Counted from the stretch's first letter, positions 11,061 through 22,855 are shown. The stretch is DNA of 64,000 nt from Metallyticus violacea (GCA_030762175.1 CM060843.1:119776869-119840868), one strand, 5' to 3'. A program made the numbers and translations. Notes: generated by a model from the sequence alone, not told the origin.

Positions 11061-12615
11061 CAGCTTATTAGATGGACACAGTATGCTCAATATGAGATCT
11101 ATATAGGTTTTTACTTCTCCTCTACTTTACTTTTAAGATTTCTTTCAATCCAATAGTTAATGGTTAACAGCGAATGAACTTCAAGGACTCTCAATTGTTT
11201 AGTAATAATGAAGTTCAATATCTTAATTTTACGTTTATTAAACAGTTTTGCTAAAATCTAATATCATTAAAGTTGTAATGTTTATACAATTAAATTTAAA
11301 AAATGGAATAATTTTATATAAAACATCTCTACGAGTATTAGTGATATAACTTATATTATATGGTTGCCATATTTACATTTTAAACAACTACTATTACTCT
11401 TTAGTGATTCAGTTTATGTCCATCGTTTTGGATGAGTGTGTGCAACAGCTGCTTGTTATTTATATGCTAAATTGCATTCTTTACATTAGTTTTACAATTA
11501 TATAATTTTCAATTTAAATAGTAATTATTTTTAAAAGTGAGGCATAATTATACTGCCTTAATACAAGGAGTCCATTTGTTTGCTCTAATTAAACATGAAC
11601 ATGAGATATTTCACCGTAGTTTGGGTTCTCTGCTTGTTCAGTTGTGAAACAGGGTGATCATATAAAACCAGCGCATTTATTTATTTGGAAAGAAATATAT
11701 CCAATTGCTGCATATTACTTTCAATTATATGGAGAAGCTTCATCCCTTATTAATAGATTGCGCAGGTGTTTAGCTTAGGGCTCAGGTTTAGGGATTGGTA
11801 ACCGTTTTCGCCATATTGTGGGCACACCAGAGGGAATTTGGTGTTTACAATTCTCCCCACAGGAGCTCAATGCTATCACTGTTACGCAAGCTGAAAATAT
11901 ATAGCTGGTTCCCTTGTGAACGAAACTGGCAAGTATCGTTCATCTGCACTACCGACAGTTGTTACGGCCTCAGGGTACAACGAAGTGGTCACCTTTTGCG
12001 TAAGCCATTAAAGCGTACTCGAACCCAAAGTGCTCAAAGAAGCCAAAGAAAGCTAACCTAAAGCTGTATAGAATTACAATTGTCAAACAATTGCAAGGAC
12101 CAGGGGAAAATGAGTGAGCTATTGCCGTTATTGTCGCTCATTTTTCAATATCCTCGCATACTATCATATGGTTCCGTTTGAGTGGCTATGTGCTCATAGA
12201 ACACGCATTTGAACCGCTCAAAATCCACATACCATTGATGAAGCAAATATGCAGAGAAAGTCCTGTACTCATTATTCGCACAGAGAATAGTGGATTCATT
12301 TTGTTCGACGGGACTGTGAAAATCATAGAATAGGTACCAAAGCGTTTTCATGGAGTTTGGCGAACAACTGGCTAAATAGAGCAGCACCAAGGTTATTTTA
12401 CAAAAGGCGCGCCACATGCAATACATCAAATAAGTCGATGGTTCTGATCTAAAGTTTCCTTTACAATCGGATAGCTGCAGAACTTGTGATTAAGATCTCC
12501 AGATTTGACAACAGATTTTTACTATGGAGGTTATCTGCAGGAAACGGGGTGTCTAATTGGACAAGTTGAGAAGCAGAAATTTACCTACAAACAAAATCAA
12601 AAGTAATTTTGTATT
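11061..12615. other. no recognised gene
   Basis: Two halves are visible: an AT-rich part to 11750, and a less AT-rich part (11750-12430) with open frames 11795-12061 (+) and 12145-12429 (-). Neither frame has a domain I know. The second part may be an unclassified DNA element, but I see no terminal repeats. Confidence 0.35.
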
Positions 12616-12813
12616 GCGGGAATTTTCACAATGAATTATAGTATAATATAACAAATTATTGTTGAGGAAATCTCAAATTTCACTAATTTTGTTCCTTTTA
12701 CTTGGATATGTTTCAAAGTCTCAAATTTGAGGAAATCTCAAATTTCACTAATTTTAACCTAAACTTAGGTATTCATTTTTTACACTAAACTCCATTCACT
12801 TACACAAAAGTAA

Positions 12814-12850
12814 GACACGTTTCGGGAGAATCTCTCCCATCTTCAGTTGC
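12814..12850 (-). ncRNA. hammerhead-ribozyme-like motif in PLE end
   Basis: On the minus strand: CTGAAGA, T, GGGAG, loop, CTCCC, GAAAC, GT, GTC. This has the hammerhead core boxes CUGANGA and GAAA, a 5-bp stem II, a minimal 2-bp stem III and a GUC cleavage triplet. One extra U lies between CUGANGA and stem II. It mirrors the copy at 14010. Confidence 0.55.
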
Positions 12851-14009
12851 TCACTGAACCGCCGTTACTCGAAACGATGACTGGACAAACGGACGTTCCT
12901 GTGGTGGCCTCTGTTGATTGAAGTAGGAAGTTGCTGAGTTCATCCATACGAGGAAACTGGAAATTCATTAGGTTTTCTCTATTTTCAATATGAGGTATGA
13001 GTGTTTCTGAGGTATTATTGCAAAAATGTCATCCATGTTGACATGACATGATGACATTTTTGCAATAATACCTCAGAAACACTCAATAGATGCCCTGAAA
13101 CTTCTTAATTTGCAACATGAATCCATACAATTTACTATAGAAGAAGAAAGAAATGGGTGGCTACCATTTCTAGATTTAAAAATTTAAAAAAAATGGAGAT
13201 TGTTTGAATTTTGGAATTTACAGAAAAGAAAAACACCCAGAAAACTACATAAAAATGAGAGTTATAACCCCATTCCACATAAATATGCAGTTTTTCACAG
13301 TTTGGCACACAGATTGATGAATATTCCACTCACAGAAGCAGAGTACAAAATAGAATACAAACAAATAATAAAGACAGCTATAATCAATGTTTTCAACAAA
13401 GACACAGTGATAAAAATTATCAATAAATCTAAAAGACAAAAAGGGATAAGGGAAGTTTCCACGGTGAAAAACACAAAAGAAGAATACAAATTCAAAAGTT
13501 TCACCATCCATCCAATTTACCACAACAGGTTCAAGAAAATATTCAAAGAACATGGGATAATGTTAGCCCCAAAGAACAGATACAAACATCAAGAATTTAT
13601 TAGGTTGCACATTAAAAGACTCCATACCAACAGAACAGAAATCAGGAATTTACAAAATAAAATGTGCAGATTGTGAACAGAGCTACATAGACAAAACAAA
13701 AAGAAATTTTGAAATTTGAAGGAAAGAATATTTTAGGAATATTTGGTTTAAACAGGTGGATAAATCAGCAGTAGCAGCTCACTTTTGGACCAAAAACCAT
13801 GAAATAAAACCCGGAATCAAACTGCTGAAACATCTTCACAACCCATTGGAGTTATCCACTTGGGAAAAAATTTTCATGTTAAAAAATAGAGAAAACCTAA
13901 TGAATTTCCAGTTTCCTCGTATGGATGAACTCAGCAACTTCCTACTTCAACCAACAGAGGCCACCACAGGAACATCCATTTGTCCAGCCATTGTTTCGAG
14001 TAACGGCGG

Positions 14010-14066
14010 TTCAGTGAGCAACTGAAGATGGGAGAGATTCTCCCGAAACATGTCTTACTTTTGTGT
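14010..14066 (+). ncRNA. hammerhead-ribozyme-like motif in PLE 3' end
   Basis: CTGAAGA at 14022-14028, a U, stem II GGGAG/CTCCC (14030-14034 with 14040-14044), GAAAC 14045-14049, AT loop, GTC 14052-14054. It lies just after the PLE stop codon. Hammerhead motifs with very short helix III are known from Penelope-like elements. Stem I here is imperfect (A-U, A-U, mismatch, G-C, A-U, G-U). Confidence 0.6.
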
Positions 14067-15599
14067 AAGTGAATGGAGTTTAGTGTAAAAAATGAATACC
14101 TAAGTTCAGGTTATATTGCCACCCCATTGTCAACAGCTTCGTAAGTACAATATTCACTAATTTTGTTCCTTTTACTTGGACATGTTTCAAAGTCTGTTGC
14201 CTTCATCTTCAGCACGATTCCACTCTCTGCCTCCCAGCTTGGTATTAAGATGTCGCTCTGTGGATTTTATGAACTTACTGATGAGGTTACTGTTGTATGG
14301 GAGATCAAAATTAACCAAATTTTTCTTGTTTTTGTTTATGAATATATTTTCCCATACTGTTAGTTCTATGGGTTTTTGAAGAGTTTTGGTTCCTTTTGGA
14401 ATTTGTGGTTCTTTTGCCAGTAATGGTCTGCTATTCCTGATTTTCCTGTGTTTATATTTTACATTTCTCATGTGTTCCTTAAACCATATGGTAATATAGC
14501 TTTTTATTTTGCCTATGTATTTTATATTGCAGTCTTTGCAATCCATTTCATAAATGCTTTATTGTTTTTCTGGCAGAAGTTTGTCTTTTGTGTTGGTTTT
14601 TAGGAACTTTTTTAAACCACACTTGTTTACTAGAACCAAAATGATGTTTGCCTACTTAAAAATCTTCTGGAATTTCTTGGATATAAAAATTATAAATTAT
14701 GGCAATAATCTGGAATTTGGCACATTCAGAAAAGATGCCCACACAGATAATTATATAAAAAAACTACAGCCACAATCCAAAAAAAACATAAACTTGCATA
14801 ATCAATAGTCTCACATTCAGATTAACAAACCTACCAATAAGCAAGATAGAACACAATTCAGAATACCATAAAATCATAGATATAGCACAGAAAAATGGCT
14901 ACACAATAGATTTGGTCAATAAGAAAATACAAAAATACAAAAAAACAAATAAAAGATATCACCACATTAAAGGGCTACAAAGAAAATAATATACATAAAA
15001 AATTTACATTTCACCCATGGGCACATCAAAAAAATTCCAGAAGATTTTTAAACAGGCAAACATCATATTGGCTTCAGTAAACAAATGCAGTTTAAAAAAC
15101 CTCATCAAAACCAACATAAAAGACAAAATTCTGCCAGGAAAAAATCAGGCATTTACAAAATCAATTGCAAACACTGCAATATGAAATACATAGGCAAAAC
15201 AAAAAAGATATATTACTATACAGTTTAAGGAACACATGAGAAATGTAAAATATAAACACAAGGAAAAATCAGCAATAGCAGACCATTTCTGGCAAAAGAA
15301 CCACAAATTCCAAAAGGAACCCAAAAATCTTAAAAGCTCTTCAAAAACCCACAGAATTAACAGTGTGGTAAAATATATTCATAATTAAAAACAAGGAAAA
15401 TTTGGTTAATTTTCATCTCCCAAATAATAGGAACCTTATCACTAAGTTCGTAAAATCCACAGAATGACATCTTAATATCATGCTGGGAAGCAGACAGTGA
15501 AGCCATGCTGAAGATGAAGGCAACACACTTTGAAACATGTCCAAATAAGTGAACAAAATTAGTGAAATTTGAGTAATTTCCTCAATAATAAAATCAATG

Positions 15600-16143
15600 A
15601 TATTGACAAGGGAATGCTTCAATAAAGACCAGAAATGTAGAATATTGTATATAGCCAGCACCTTCAGGAGAAGAGGGCATTTTCAAGACTTAATGTAGTT
15701 AAGTTGCCATGAATACCTCTCCATTCAATATGCAATAAGCATTGCATCATTCCTTGAAAGAAAGTAAATTTTATATGAATCATCCTGTAGAACACATGTT
15801 TAATTAAATATCACTATACTCTAAAAGTTACCCTTCCTCTAATAATAGTGTTATGTATCAGCCAGAAGGAACAGATGAATAAAATATCTGAATTGCCCTG
15901 AGCTTTTCTTGAAAAGAGACCAAATGGTGTATGGGGGTAAAGAACATACTTTGTGCTTCACTATTAGCTCAAGTGCTAGAGGAAGAATCATGATGTATGG
16001 ACTCCAATATATGATCATATACATATTTAATGAAAAACTTATTTTTTAGTTAAAAATGTAATATAATCTTTGAAAAACCATGGTAAACTTTTATTTGCAT
16101 AGCTCTTAGTATTTCCCACATTTTGAATAACATATTGTTTCAG
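15600..16143. other. intron sequence, nothing recognised
   Basis: AT-rich intronic sequence leading to the acceptor at 16143. No coding similarity is visible apart from the PLE remnant at its left edge. Confidence 0.4.
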
Positions 16144-16346
16144 GTTTTCACTCGGATTCAAGCGCAACACAAAGCAACAACGGTTTATTTATGCCACCAG
16201 TAGAACCATTCTTGCCCCCAGTTGATCTTTCAAACTCACATCTTCCAAGAGCTACTCCACCTGTTTCAGATACTCAACAGCAAGATGAGTTGGAGTTCAA
16301 GAGTATAGATGAAAATGATATGCCTGAAGAATCTTTTGAAACTGTT
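16144..16346 (+). CDS. TOGARAM-like gene, linker exon
   Basis: The exon follows TTGTTTCAG and ends before GTAAGT. Joined to the previous exon (A plus GT) it reads S-FHSDSSATQSNNGLFMPP, a Pro-rich stretch (VEPFLPPVDL), and an acidic end (DENDMPEESFETV). It ends in phase 0. The peptide is Ser/Pro/Glu-rich without a fold, as expected for the segment between the second and third TOG domains of TOGARAM proteins. Clear splice sites, an open frame across the exon and clean phase to both neighbours support it. The function of the linker is not visible from sequence. Confidence 0.85.
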
Positions 16347-16749
16347 GTAAGTATTATTGTTTGAAAATTATATAAATGGTAATAATCTACTGGTTTTAAG
16401 AATTTATGAAATGTTGTCCTTTGGTTTTTTTGTTACTTTCATTTTGTTGCCTCCTGAGTAATCTATTTAAGAGTGGTTGACTTGTACTCACATATTTTCA
16501 TTAAGAAATAATGATCTTCTTTTGGCACAAACATGGAAATAAAATATTCCCTTTAAATTACTGATTCTGCTTCTGTTGACTGATATCAAAAATTAAGTAG
16601 TATATAACTTCAGTCAGTGGCAGCTTCTGTTCTGCTATTACAATTGATCTGCCAGGGGATGTATAGCATTTCCTATAGTTTAGACTCCAGGGTGTTAAAT
16701 CCAGATCAGCTATTCTTTCTTTTAATAGTGTTTAATACCTACTTAAGTA

Positions 16750-16925
16750 CTGACAAACTACATTTGATGGACACTGGTGATGCATCAGATAAAGTTATGA
16801 TTATGAAAAGCAAGCATTTCAGGCCTAAATTTAAAGTTCCTCCCCAGCATTTGTTAGTGATAAGGGCTGAGAAAACCTTACAACGGACTGTTTTGGCAGG
16901 ATTTAAACTCCATACCTACTTTTTA
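16750..16925 (-). mobile_element. SINE-A, old reverse copy
   Basis: The plus strand shows the complement of the family body: GATGGACACTGGTGATGCAT, AGCATTTCAGGCCTAAATTT, AAAGTTCCTCCCCAGCATTT and GCTGAGAAAACC. It corresponds to the better-kept reverse copy at 56610-56870. The tRNA-like head is almost unrecognisable, so this is an old insertion. The open frame 16617-16931 over it is not a gene. Confidence 0.7.
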
Positions 16926-16934
16926 ATATAAATT

Positions 16935-17063
16935 TGAATAGTTTGGAGTTTTCACAGTGAAATATAGTATCATATAATAAATTATTTATGAGGAAGTCAC
17001 TCAAATTTCACTAGTTTTATTCCACTTACTTGGACATGTTTCAGCAGTAGCATACCATTTCTG

Positions 17064-17097
<34 letters not shown>

Positions 17098-17385
17098 ATG
17101 AGTTCCAAAATGAGCCAAAACTCTTGAAAGCTCTTCAAAAGCCCATAGAATTATCAGTGTGAGAGAATATATTCTTGAACAAAAACAAAGAAAATTTAGT
17201 TAATTTTGATTTTCCAAACAGCAGCAACCTCATCAAAAAGTTTATAAAATCCAAAGAGCGGCGTCTTAATACCATGCTGGAAAGCTGACAGTGGAACCAT
17301 GCTGATGATGAAGGAAATTTGCATTTGAAATTATGTCCAAGTAAATGGAATAAAACTAATGAAATTTGAGTGACTTCCTTATATT
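16935..17385 (+). mobile_element. short internally deleted Penelope-like element (family B)
   Basis: The ends form an inverted repeat: GAAGTCACTCAAATTTCACT near 16993 and AATGAAATTTGAGTGACTTC near 17357. Between them lies a piece of the C-terminal coding region (SVREYILEQKQRKFS in a broken frame; equivalent to ENIFLNKNKENLVNFDFPNS). A 30-base A run at 17068-17097 replaces the codons after FWQK. A degraded hammerhead-like box (CTGATGATGAAGG...TTGAAAT) precedes the right end. It is non-autonomous and dead. Confidence 0.7.
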
Positions 17386-18828
17386 GTTACATCCATACCT
17401 ACGTATACAAGTCCATGACTTGGCAGCTCGGCCCTCTATATTTGCCAGCTATTTTTATCATCCTGTAATTGGAATTAGCATATATGCATTTTGACCATCT
17501 CCAACTAAAAATTAATTCATTAAATTCTGAGTACCAAACCTGAACAAGATGAACGAGACTGCATGCAAGACATGAGAAAAATTTAACTTTGAAATCGTAA
17601 AAATGTTAAGAAGAGATAAAATTAATGAAATTTTTAAATTCAATATTCGTCAATATCAGTAATTTTATTGTTACATTTTAAAAGTTTACGGTAGTTTAAG
17701 ATGAGATTTTAGCTGCTCAAGGTTACTCACTACTAGGGACATAGAAGAAACATGGTAGGCTTCAACTAGCGACTATTAATCAAGTGCTGTGTCACACATA
17801 TGTACATAAATATGCTCCAGCTACTGAATTTTGCAATGCCAAATTATTTTTCATTTTTGTAAATCAGCCCTCTCATCTCTCTTTGATACTCAAATCTCTC
17901 TCATTCAAAAAACAGAGAGAGAGAGCGAGAGAAAGAGAGACAATTTCTTTGACATGCTTCCTTTCAAACTCCAATTTTTTTTCTTCACATTCAAAACTTT
18001 ACCTCCAGAATTATTCACAATTTGAACTTTTGCCTGTTGGAGATCTTGGAATCATACTTATGTTTTCTTAAAACTTTGCCTGGAAATGTGGAAAACAAGT
18101 CTGGTATGTAGAGCATTTATAGAAAGTGAATTATAGCATGTTAATAAGTTGCTGTTGTTTTCTGCTCTCAAAACAAATGTTTACTTTACAGCCACTCAAG
18201 GTATGTCCAAATACTGTTTCAATGTGCACATCTAAAGTAAAATCCCCAGTTTCCTCCTAAAATTCATCAAATTTGTGACTGTTATGTTATTTATGGTTTA
18301 ATGTATAAGCAGAGCCTTCACTGACCACTACATTTTTATAGTTTGTGTTCTGATGTCTGAAGACACATGCCCATGAAAAAGCTGCCCTAAATATCAATAA
18401 AAGTTTTGGTTTTACTTCTATACTTCTAATGACTTTATTGCCAGATGAAAGGCTTTAACAACTACCATTAGCAGTATGGAACTTAATATCTTTAAGATAA
18501 CCAGTGCTGGATGTGCAAGTCTAAAGGACATTATTCTAGAGTTTTAATGCTGAATCTGAACAAGTACTCCTCTCAGAAAATATTTTTATACACTATAATT
18601 ATAAATGTATGGTTTACTTGTTAGTGTAGACTAGTTAAATTCATAATCATGATAAAATGTTCAGTTCTGTGTTTTCTAGTATATACAATAAAAAGGATAT
18701 TATGTACACTTTTGTTCTTATTTCAGTTTTTTGAATTAAAGAATAATATACTTGAAATTAATACTTTTGATTTATAACTAAAAAGTGTAATACAAGAACG
18801 TCTTATATTCATGTCAAGAATAGAATCA
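17386..18828. other. intron sequence, nothing recognised
   Basis: AT-rich intronic sequence with a short (GA)n run near 17910-17940. The overlapping frames at 17784-18071 show no domain and cover low-complexity sequence. Confidence 0.4.
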
Positions 18829-19015
18829 GACTGCCTCAGTGGTCTAGTGATAGTATTTGCAATTACCAAACCATAGGTCCTGGGTTCAAATCTGGTCAGT
18901 CAAGCTGTCTGAATAAGATTTTTTCTGAGTTTTTCCTTATATGAGAATGTGAATGCCTGATAGCTTTAAGATGCCAGGCCCATTGGTGCCATTAATTAAT
19001 TTCATTTCATTCCAT
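18829..19015 (+). mobile_element. SINE-C (tRNA-like head)
   Basis: The head GACTGCCTCAGTGGTCTAGT carries box A and the sequence CTGGGTTCAAATCTG is box B. The tail TAGCTTTAAGATGCCAGGCC and TTAATTTCATTTCATTCC matches the reverse copy at 6845. No clean target duplication was found. Confidence 0.75.
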
Positions 19016-19203
19016 TCATAATTACAGACTTACACTTACAGAATTCAAGTCCAATCTGCAAATATTACAAGAAGACCAATGCAGTCAAAGCAACATAGCA
19101 CATAAAAAGAAATAGGAACATATACCAGAGATTCTTTTTTCATACTTGCAAAAGAATTTCCATTCAAGTCTAGCAAAAGGGATCAAATGCCCTATGTTGC
19201 TGC

Positions 19204-19500
19204 TCTTACGCCTGCAATAGCAGGTCCTGGTGGTCTGGTGATACCATACTTGCCTCATAGACCCATGATCACAGGTTCAATCTTGGTCAGGGTCGATGGA
19301 TTTTTGGGGCATAAAAATTCCAAATATGGCTTCCTTCTGAAGGGAAGTAAAGCCATGGGTTCTTTGTCTTAGATTTAAGGCATGAAAAGGAACCTTAAGC
19401 CTGAAAGAAGAGGCCTCTGAGCAAAATTAATTGGCCCTGAATTGAATGGGATGCTGATGACCTGAGATGTTATGGAGCATCCATAAATAAACCAAATCAC
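19204..19500 (+). mobile_element. SINE-B, diverged copy
   Basis: It shares the family head (GGTCCTGGTGGTCTGGTGAT), the GGATTTTTGGGGCATAAAAA block, the TTCCTTCTGAAGGGAAG hairpin block and the tail GAGCATCCATAAATAAACCA. CpG positions have mostly decayed to TG or CA, so it is older than the copies at 8697 and 62382. Confidence 0.85.
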
Positions 19501-19731
19501 AAAATTCCAATAGCAGCTTAAATGTGTAAATTAATTTCTCTCTATCTGGAGCTTAAGTAAATGGCACATGATTTAAATTTTGAGATTTCATTAAAAGGAA
19601 AGCTGGCATACTGAAGATTCAAGTTCATATTCTTCTTATGCATATGTATATTCTTTTGCTAAAATTTAATTAGGAATTAATATTATAGCACTTATGTGAT
19701 AATTTTCTTCTATAATAACAGATAAAGTGGT

Positions 19732-20880
19732 TTGAATCTGTCGTCTTAACACCTTTCATGCTTCACTAACCTTAAAAATATACGGAACCGGTTTCAAAGA
19801 TATGTTATCTCCATCTTCGGCCGTGGACGACTGGTGTGAAAGGTTGTTGTTGCGTAGTATCAGAAGCAATGTTCCGCTCTGGTGAAACTTTTATGAACTT
19901 AAAATTTATATTTTCTTCTTTCGGAATGTCAAAATTCATCAAATGATCCTTATGTTTGTAGATGTAAATCTTTTCCCAAATATCCAATTCTACTGGTCCC
20001 TGTACAGCTCTCAATAATTGAACCTTTTTCTTTATGTCATGATTTTCGGTCCAAAAGTGATATGCCACAGCTGATTTTTCTATTTGTTTGTATTTTAAAT
20101 TCCTCATATGTTCTTTAAGACGTATCCCCACATTCCTCTTGGTTTTTTCTATGTAGATCTTATCACATTCAGCACATGAAATCTTGTAAATTCCTGATTT
20201 TTTTCTCCTTTGGAGTATTATCTGTAGTATTGTCTTTCAAAACGTTGTTTAGACTAAATCTATTAGTGGGAGCCAATTTTATATTAACATCTTTAAATAT
20301 TTTTTGAAATTTATACATCACTGTTGGGTTATATGTGAACTTTTTAAAGGATATTTCTTCTTTAACTGTTGATAATGTAGTGCAATTTTTAATTCTTTTC
20401 TTCTTCTGGAATTTTTTGGATATAAAAATTATAAAAAGTAAAGAAAACCTAAAATTTGGCATATATAGAAAGGACACACATGCAGATAATTATATCAAAG
20501 AAAATGGTTTTAATCCTATGGCTCACAAACATGCAATTTTTAATAGTCTGATATGCAGAATGATCAATTTGCCAATCAGTAAAGAAGAATATAACATGGA
20601 ATATAAGAAAATTTAAAGAAATAGCAATTTTAAATGGTTTTAATGAAGACTTAATAGGTAATAAGATTAAAAAATTCTACTACGCAACAACAACCTTTCA
20701 TGCCAATCGTCCATGGCTGAAGATGGAGATAACATATCTTTGAAACCGGTTCCGTATATTTTTAAGGTTAGTGAAGCATGAAGAGTGTTAAGACGACAGA
20801 TTCAATTCACATGAGCTTCATTGTGTTAGTTCCATATGAAAACTTTTTTAAAGATTTACAATTTTTAAAAAATTTTGATG
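19732..20880. mobile_element. Penelope-like element, head-to-head copy with 12-bp target duplication
   Basis: AGATAAAGTGGT at 19720-19731 and 20881-20892 is the duplication. The ends are inverted repeats of about 100 bp (ATATACGGAACCGGTTTCAA near 19780 against AACCGGTTCCGTATATTTTT near 20746). The minus strand 19805-20131 encodes the C-terminal part (MGIRLKEHMRNLKYKQIEKS, ENHDIKKKVQLLRAVQGP, WEKIYIYKHKDHLMNFDI). Minus 20169-20400 holds the linker (KFTYNPTVMYKFQKIFKDVN, IKLAPTNRF). Near 20405 the orientation flips and the plus strand encodes FLDIKI, FGIYRKDTHADNYIK, NPMAHKHAIFNSLICRMINL. There is no complete RT, so it cannot move by itself. Confidence 0.85.
20710..20760 (+). ncRNA. hammerhead-ribozyme-like motif in PLE end
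   Basis: CTGAAGA at 20717-20723, one U, stem II GGAGAT (20725-20730) pairing with ATCTTT (20736-20741), GAAAC 20742-20746, CG, cleavage triplet GTT 20749-20751. Stem I is ATGG (20713-20716) with CCGT (20752-20755), four pairs. The mirror copy at about 19788-19822 on the minus strand has CCGAAGA in place of CTGAAGA and is probably inactive. Confidence 0.6.
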
Positions 20881-20950
20881 AGATAAAGTGGTGCATAAAT
20901 TTCATCTAGTTATTGTTTAAAATTTGAAACATTGAACTTAACAGTTACAG

Positions 20951-21028
20951 GAAGATCCTAGCCCAATACAACAACTTTTTCAAAGTATGGAAGCAGAGGA
21001 ACGTGCATATAAATACCAACTTCTGAAG
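20951..21028 (+). CDS. TOGARAM-like gene, 26-codon exon with probable GC donor
   Basis: The exon follows AACAGTTACAG and encodes EDPSPIQQLFQSMEAEERAY and KYQLLK, then meets AAG|GCAAGT. Previous exon ends in phase 0, and so does this one if the GC donor is used. The next exon also begins in phase 0 with an open frame. The nearest GT (GCAA|GTATAT) would leave one extra base and break the frame. The peptide is predicted to be helical (MEAEERAYKYQLLK). An alternative acceptor six bases upstream would add LQ. Confidence 0.75.
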
Positions 21029-22855
21029 GCAAGTATATTTTTTGGTATATTTTATTACATTTTTAATGTGACAGGGTACTGCATTCCCCAGTCAATCTGA
21101 ATATAGAACATAGTACTATTGCGAGAAATACAGCTTAAATGTAAATCCATTAGACACAACAAGTGGTATTTCAGAGAGAAATGAGTAAGTAAAAAATGGA
21201 AGTAGCAGTAAAAGACTTGGGAGCAATATGACAAAGTCTATATGGACAATGAAAACATGTTTTGGAATTAATTTTTATTATATTTATAAAAGGAAAAATG
21301 GGAAAAGAAGAAGGAAAAAGTAAGTTTGCTACAAATAAAGTGAATACACTTCTTTACCTTTAGGACAGAGTTCTGTAATCACACTGTTGCTCATTTACAT
21401 TACTGTAAAGGAAAGGAAGGAATTGCATAGGCGCTTAGACACACCATGGCTATTTTGCATACTCTCCAACAAGTGTGTATGGTTTGCTATATAGTATAGA
21501 TAATAAAGAAGACATGGTATGTGTATAGTGTGGTTGAGATGGGCTTTTGGTGGCTAACAGAATTTAGGAGTAATTATGAAGAGGGAAAGTTACTACTATT
21601 TGTGGGAATGAATAGATTGAATCATGTATTTGGTGCGAGGGACACAAGAAGAGAGAAAAAGCTCAATTCCAAAAATGCAGACAATTATGAAATCAAGATA
21701 TTGCATATAAGAAAACTTTAAGAATGCTTGAATTTTTAAGGTTTGACAAGTTTAAATGAGATAACAGACAAATGATTATACCAGTTAAGAGCAAATGGTT
21801 AATGAAGAATAGCAGCAAAGTGTTATGAATATAATCGGTGCAAGGTAGAAAAGTGTTTGGAGTGGAATTTATTGTTTCTGTTTTGAGTTCTATTTAGATT
21901 GGTCATGCTGATGTTTCATTTTTGTTTATGTATATATTTTAAAATATTTCAATATGATATTTTATCTTATGAAAAACTGGTCATATTCAGACAAGACTGT
22001 ATTTATCTTAAAATTTAAATAAATCCAATTCATAAAATATAAATGTAAAGTTTTCCCATCTGATATTACATTATTCACACTGAAGATATGGTGGAAGAAT
22101 GCTAACATAGAGGGAAGCATGTTTAAACATTTGGAAAAAGTAAAAACCATTCTTATTCATTACTTAAAATCTTTGGGATAATTAGTTGACCCAGATTACT
22201 TAATTAATTTCAAGGACTCAAAGCATTGAATACTATATATTTATCCTTAGTACTGAAGAAAGATGCTATAGTTATTTTATTAAGGCAGGTTCTAAATCTT
22301 ATGCTTTATATTTCCAATTAATTTCTCTATGAGGTATCATCCATTGATAACAATGTATGGCATTAGCTAATGCTTATTGAATTGAATGAATATTATTTTT
22401 AAACTGAACCTGTTGCTTCTCCTATGTTAATTGAACTTCATATATAGCATCTTTAAAATAGCAATTCTCAATCTTTCTCTATAGCAAATCCTGAAGAAAG
22501 ATAGAAAAAAAAAGTTAGAAAAGAAAAAATAAATAACTTATTTCAACTTTTCAGAGTGAATTTGCTAGCCAATTAAGAGTATTGAGTTATCTGCGCATAT
22601 GTATTTTGTGAGCACAGTAAATGCTCACAAAATGCATGTGTTCATGTTTATAAACTCTTGAAGCAATGATAATTTTATCTGACAAATTAATTTAATATAT
22701 ACAAACTTCTTGGAATCATATAATTTTTTAGAACATCTCTTCTATCACTATATAGTCAGCTAATTTAGCCTTGGAAACATAACATTTTTTTAACTCCAAA
22801 AACAGTTACTCCATAAAAAATATACTGAATTCTAAACTGAAAGAAGACATTCCAC
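21029..22855. other. intron sequence, nothing recognised
   Basis: This is the intron after the GC-donor exon. It is AT-rich, with short chance frames only (21521-21721, 21962-22150). Confidence 0.4.

Larger units (their letters stand above)
12756..14152 (+). mobile_element. Penelope-like element, family A, nested insertion with 12-bp target duplication
   Basis: The duplication TTCACTAATTTT sits at 12744-12755 and 14153-14164. The left 250 bp is the element's own 3' end in reverse. At 13000-13090 this abuts an inverted repeat around GATGACATTTTTGCAATAAT. The plus strand then encodes the RT tail (DDIFAIIPQKHSIDALKLLN, NGWLPFLDLKI), the linker, and the GIY-YIG endonuclease (CADCEQSYIDKTKRNF, with I-D where YIGK is usual). 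It ends with WTKNHEIKPGIKLLKH, STWEKIFMLKNRENLMNF and a C-terminus at 14023. A frameshift near 13700 and the lost YIG glycine indicate it is inactive. RT upstream of the catalytic YVDD is absent. Confidence 0.85.
12616..15600. mobile_element. Penelope-like element, family B, inverted two-part copy interrupted by a family A PLE
   Basis: The left end carries a PLE terminal block (GAGGAAATCTCAAATTTCAC, then TTACTTGGATATGTTTCAAA) at about 12660-12755, partly repeated. After the nested family A insert, it resumes at 14153. On the minus strand 14187-14546 encodes the GIY-YIG endonuclease C-terminal part (YIGKIKSYITIWFKEHMRN, LTVWENIFINKNKKNLVNFD). At about 14672 the orientation flips. The plus strand then encodes FLDIKI, FGTFRKDAHTDNYIK, KSGIYKINCKHCNMKYIGKT with many breaks, to a terminal block near 15560. 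It is coding-dead. The head-to-head arrangement is typical of the PLE copies in this window. Confidence 0.8.

Noticed and set aside
11795..12429. Possible gene pair in a less AT-rich island
   Set aside because: No motif, no splice phase link to the host gene, and no conserved start context; kept only as an unassigned stretch.
16617..16931. 104-codon plus-strand frame
   Set aside because: It covers an old reverse SINE-A copy; no protein motif.
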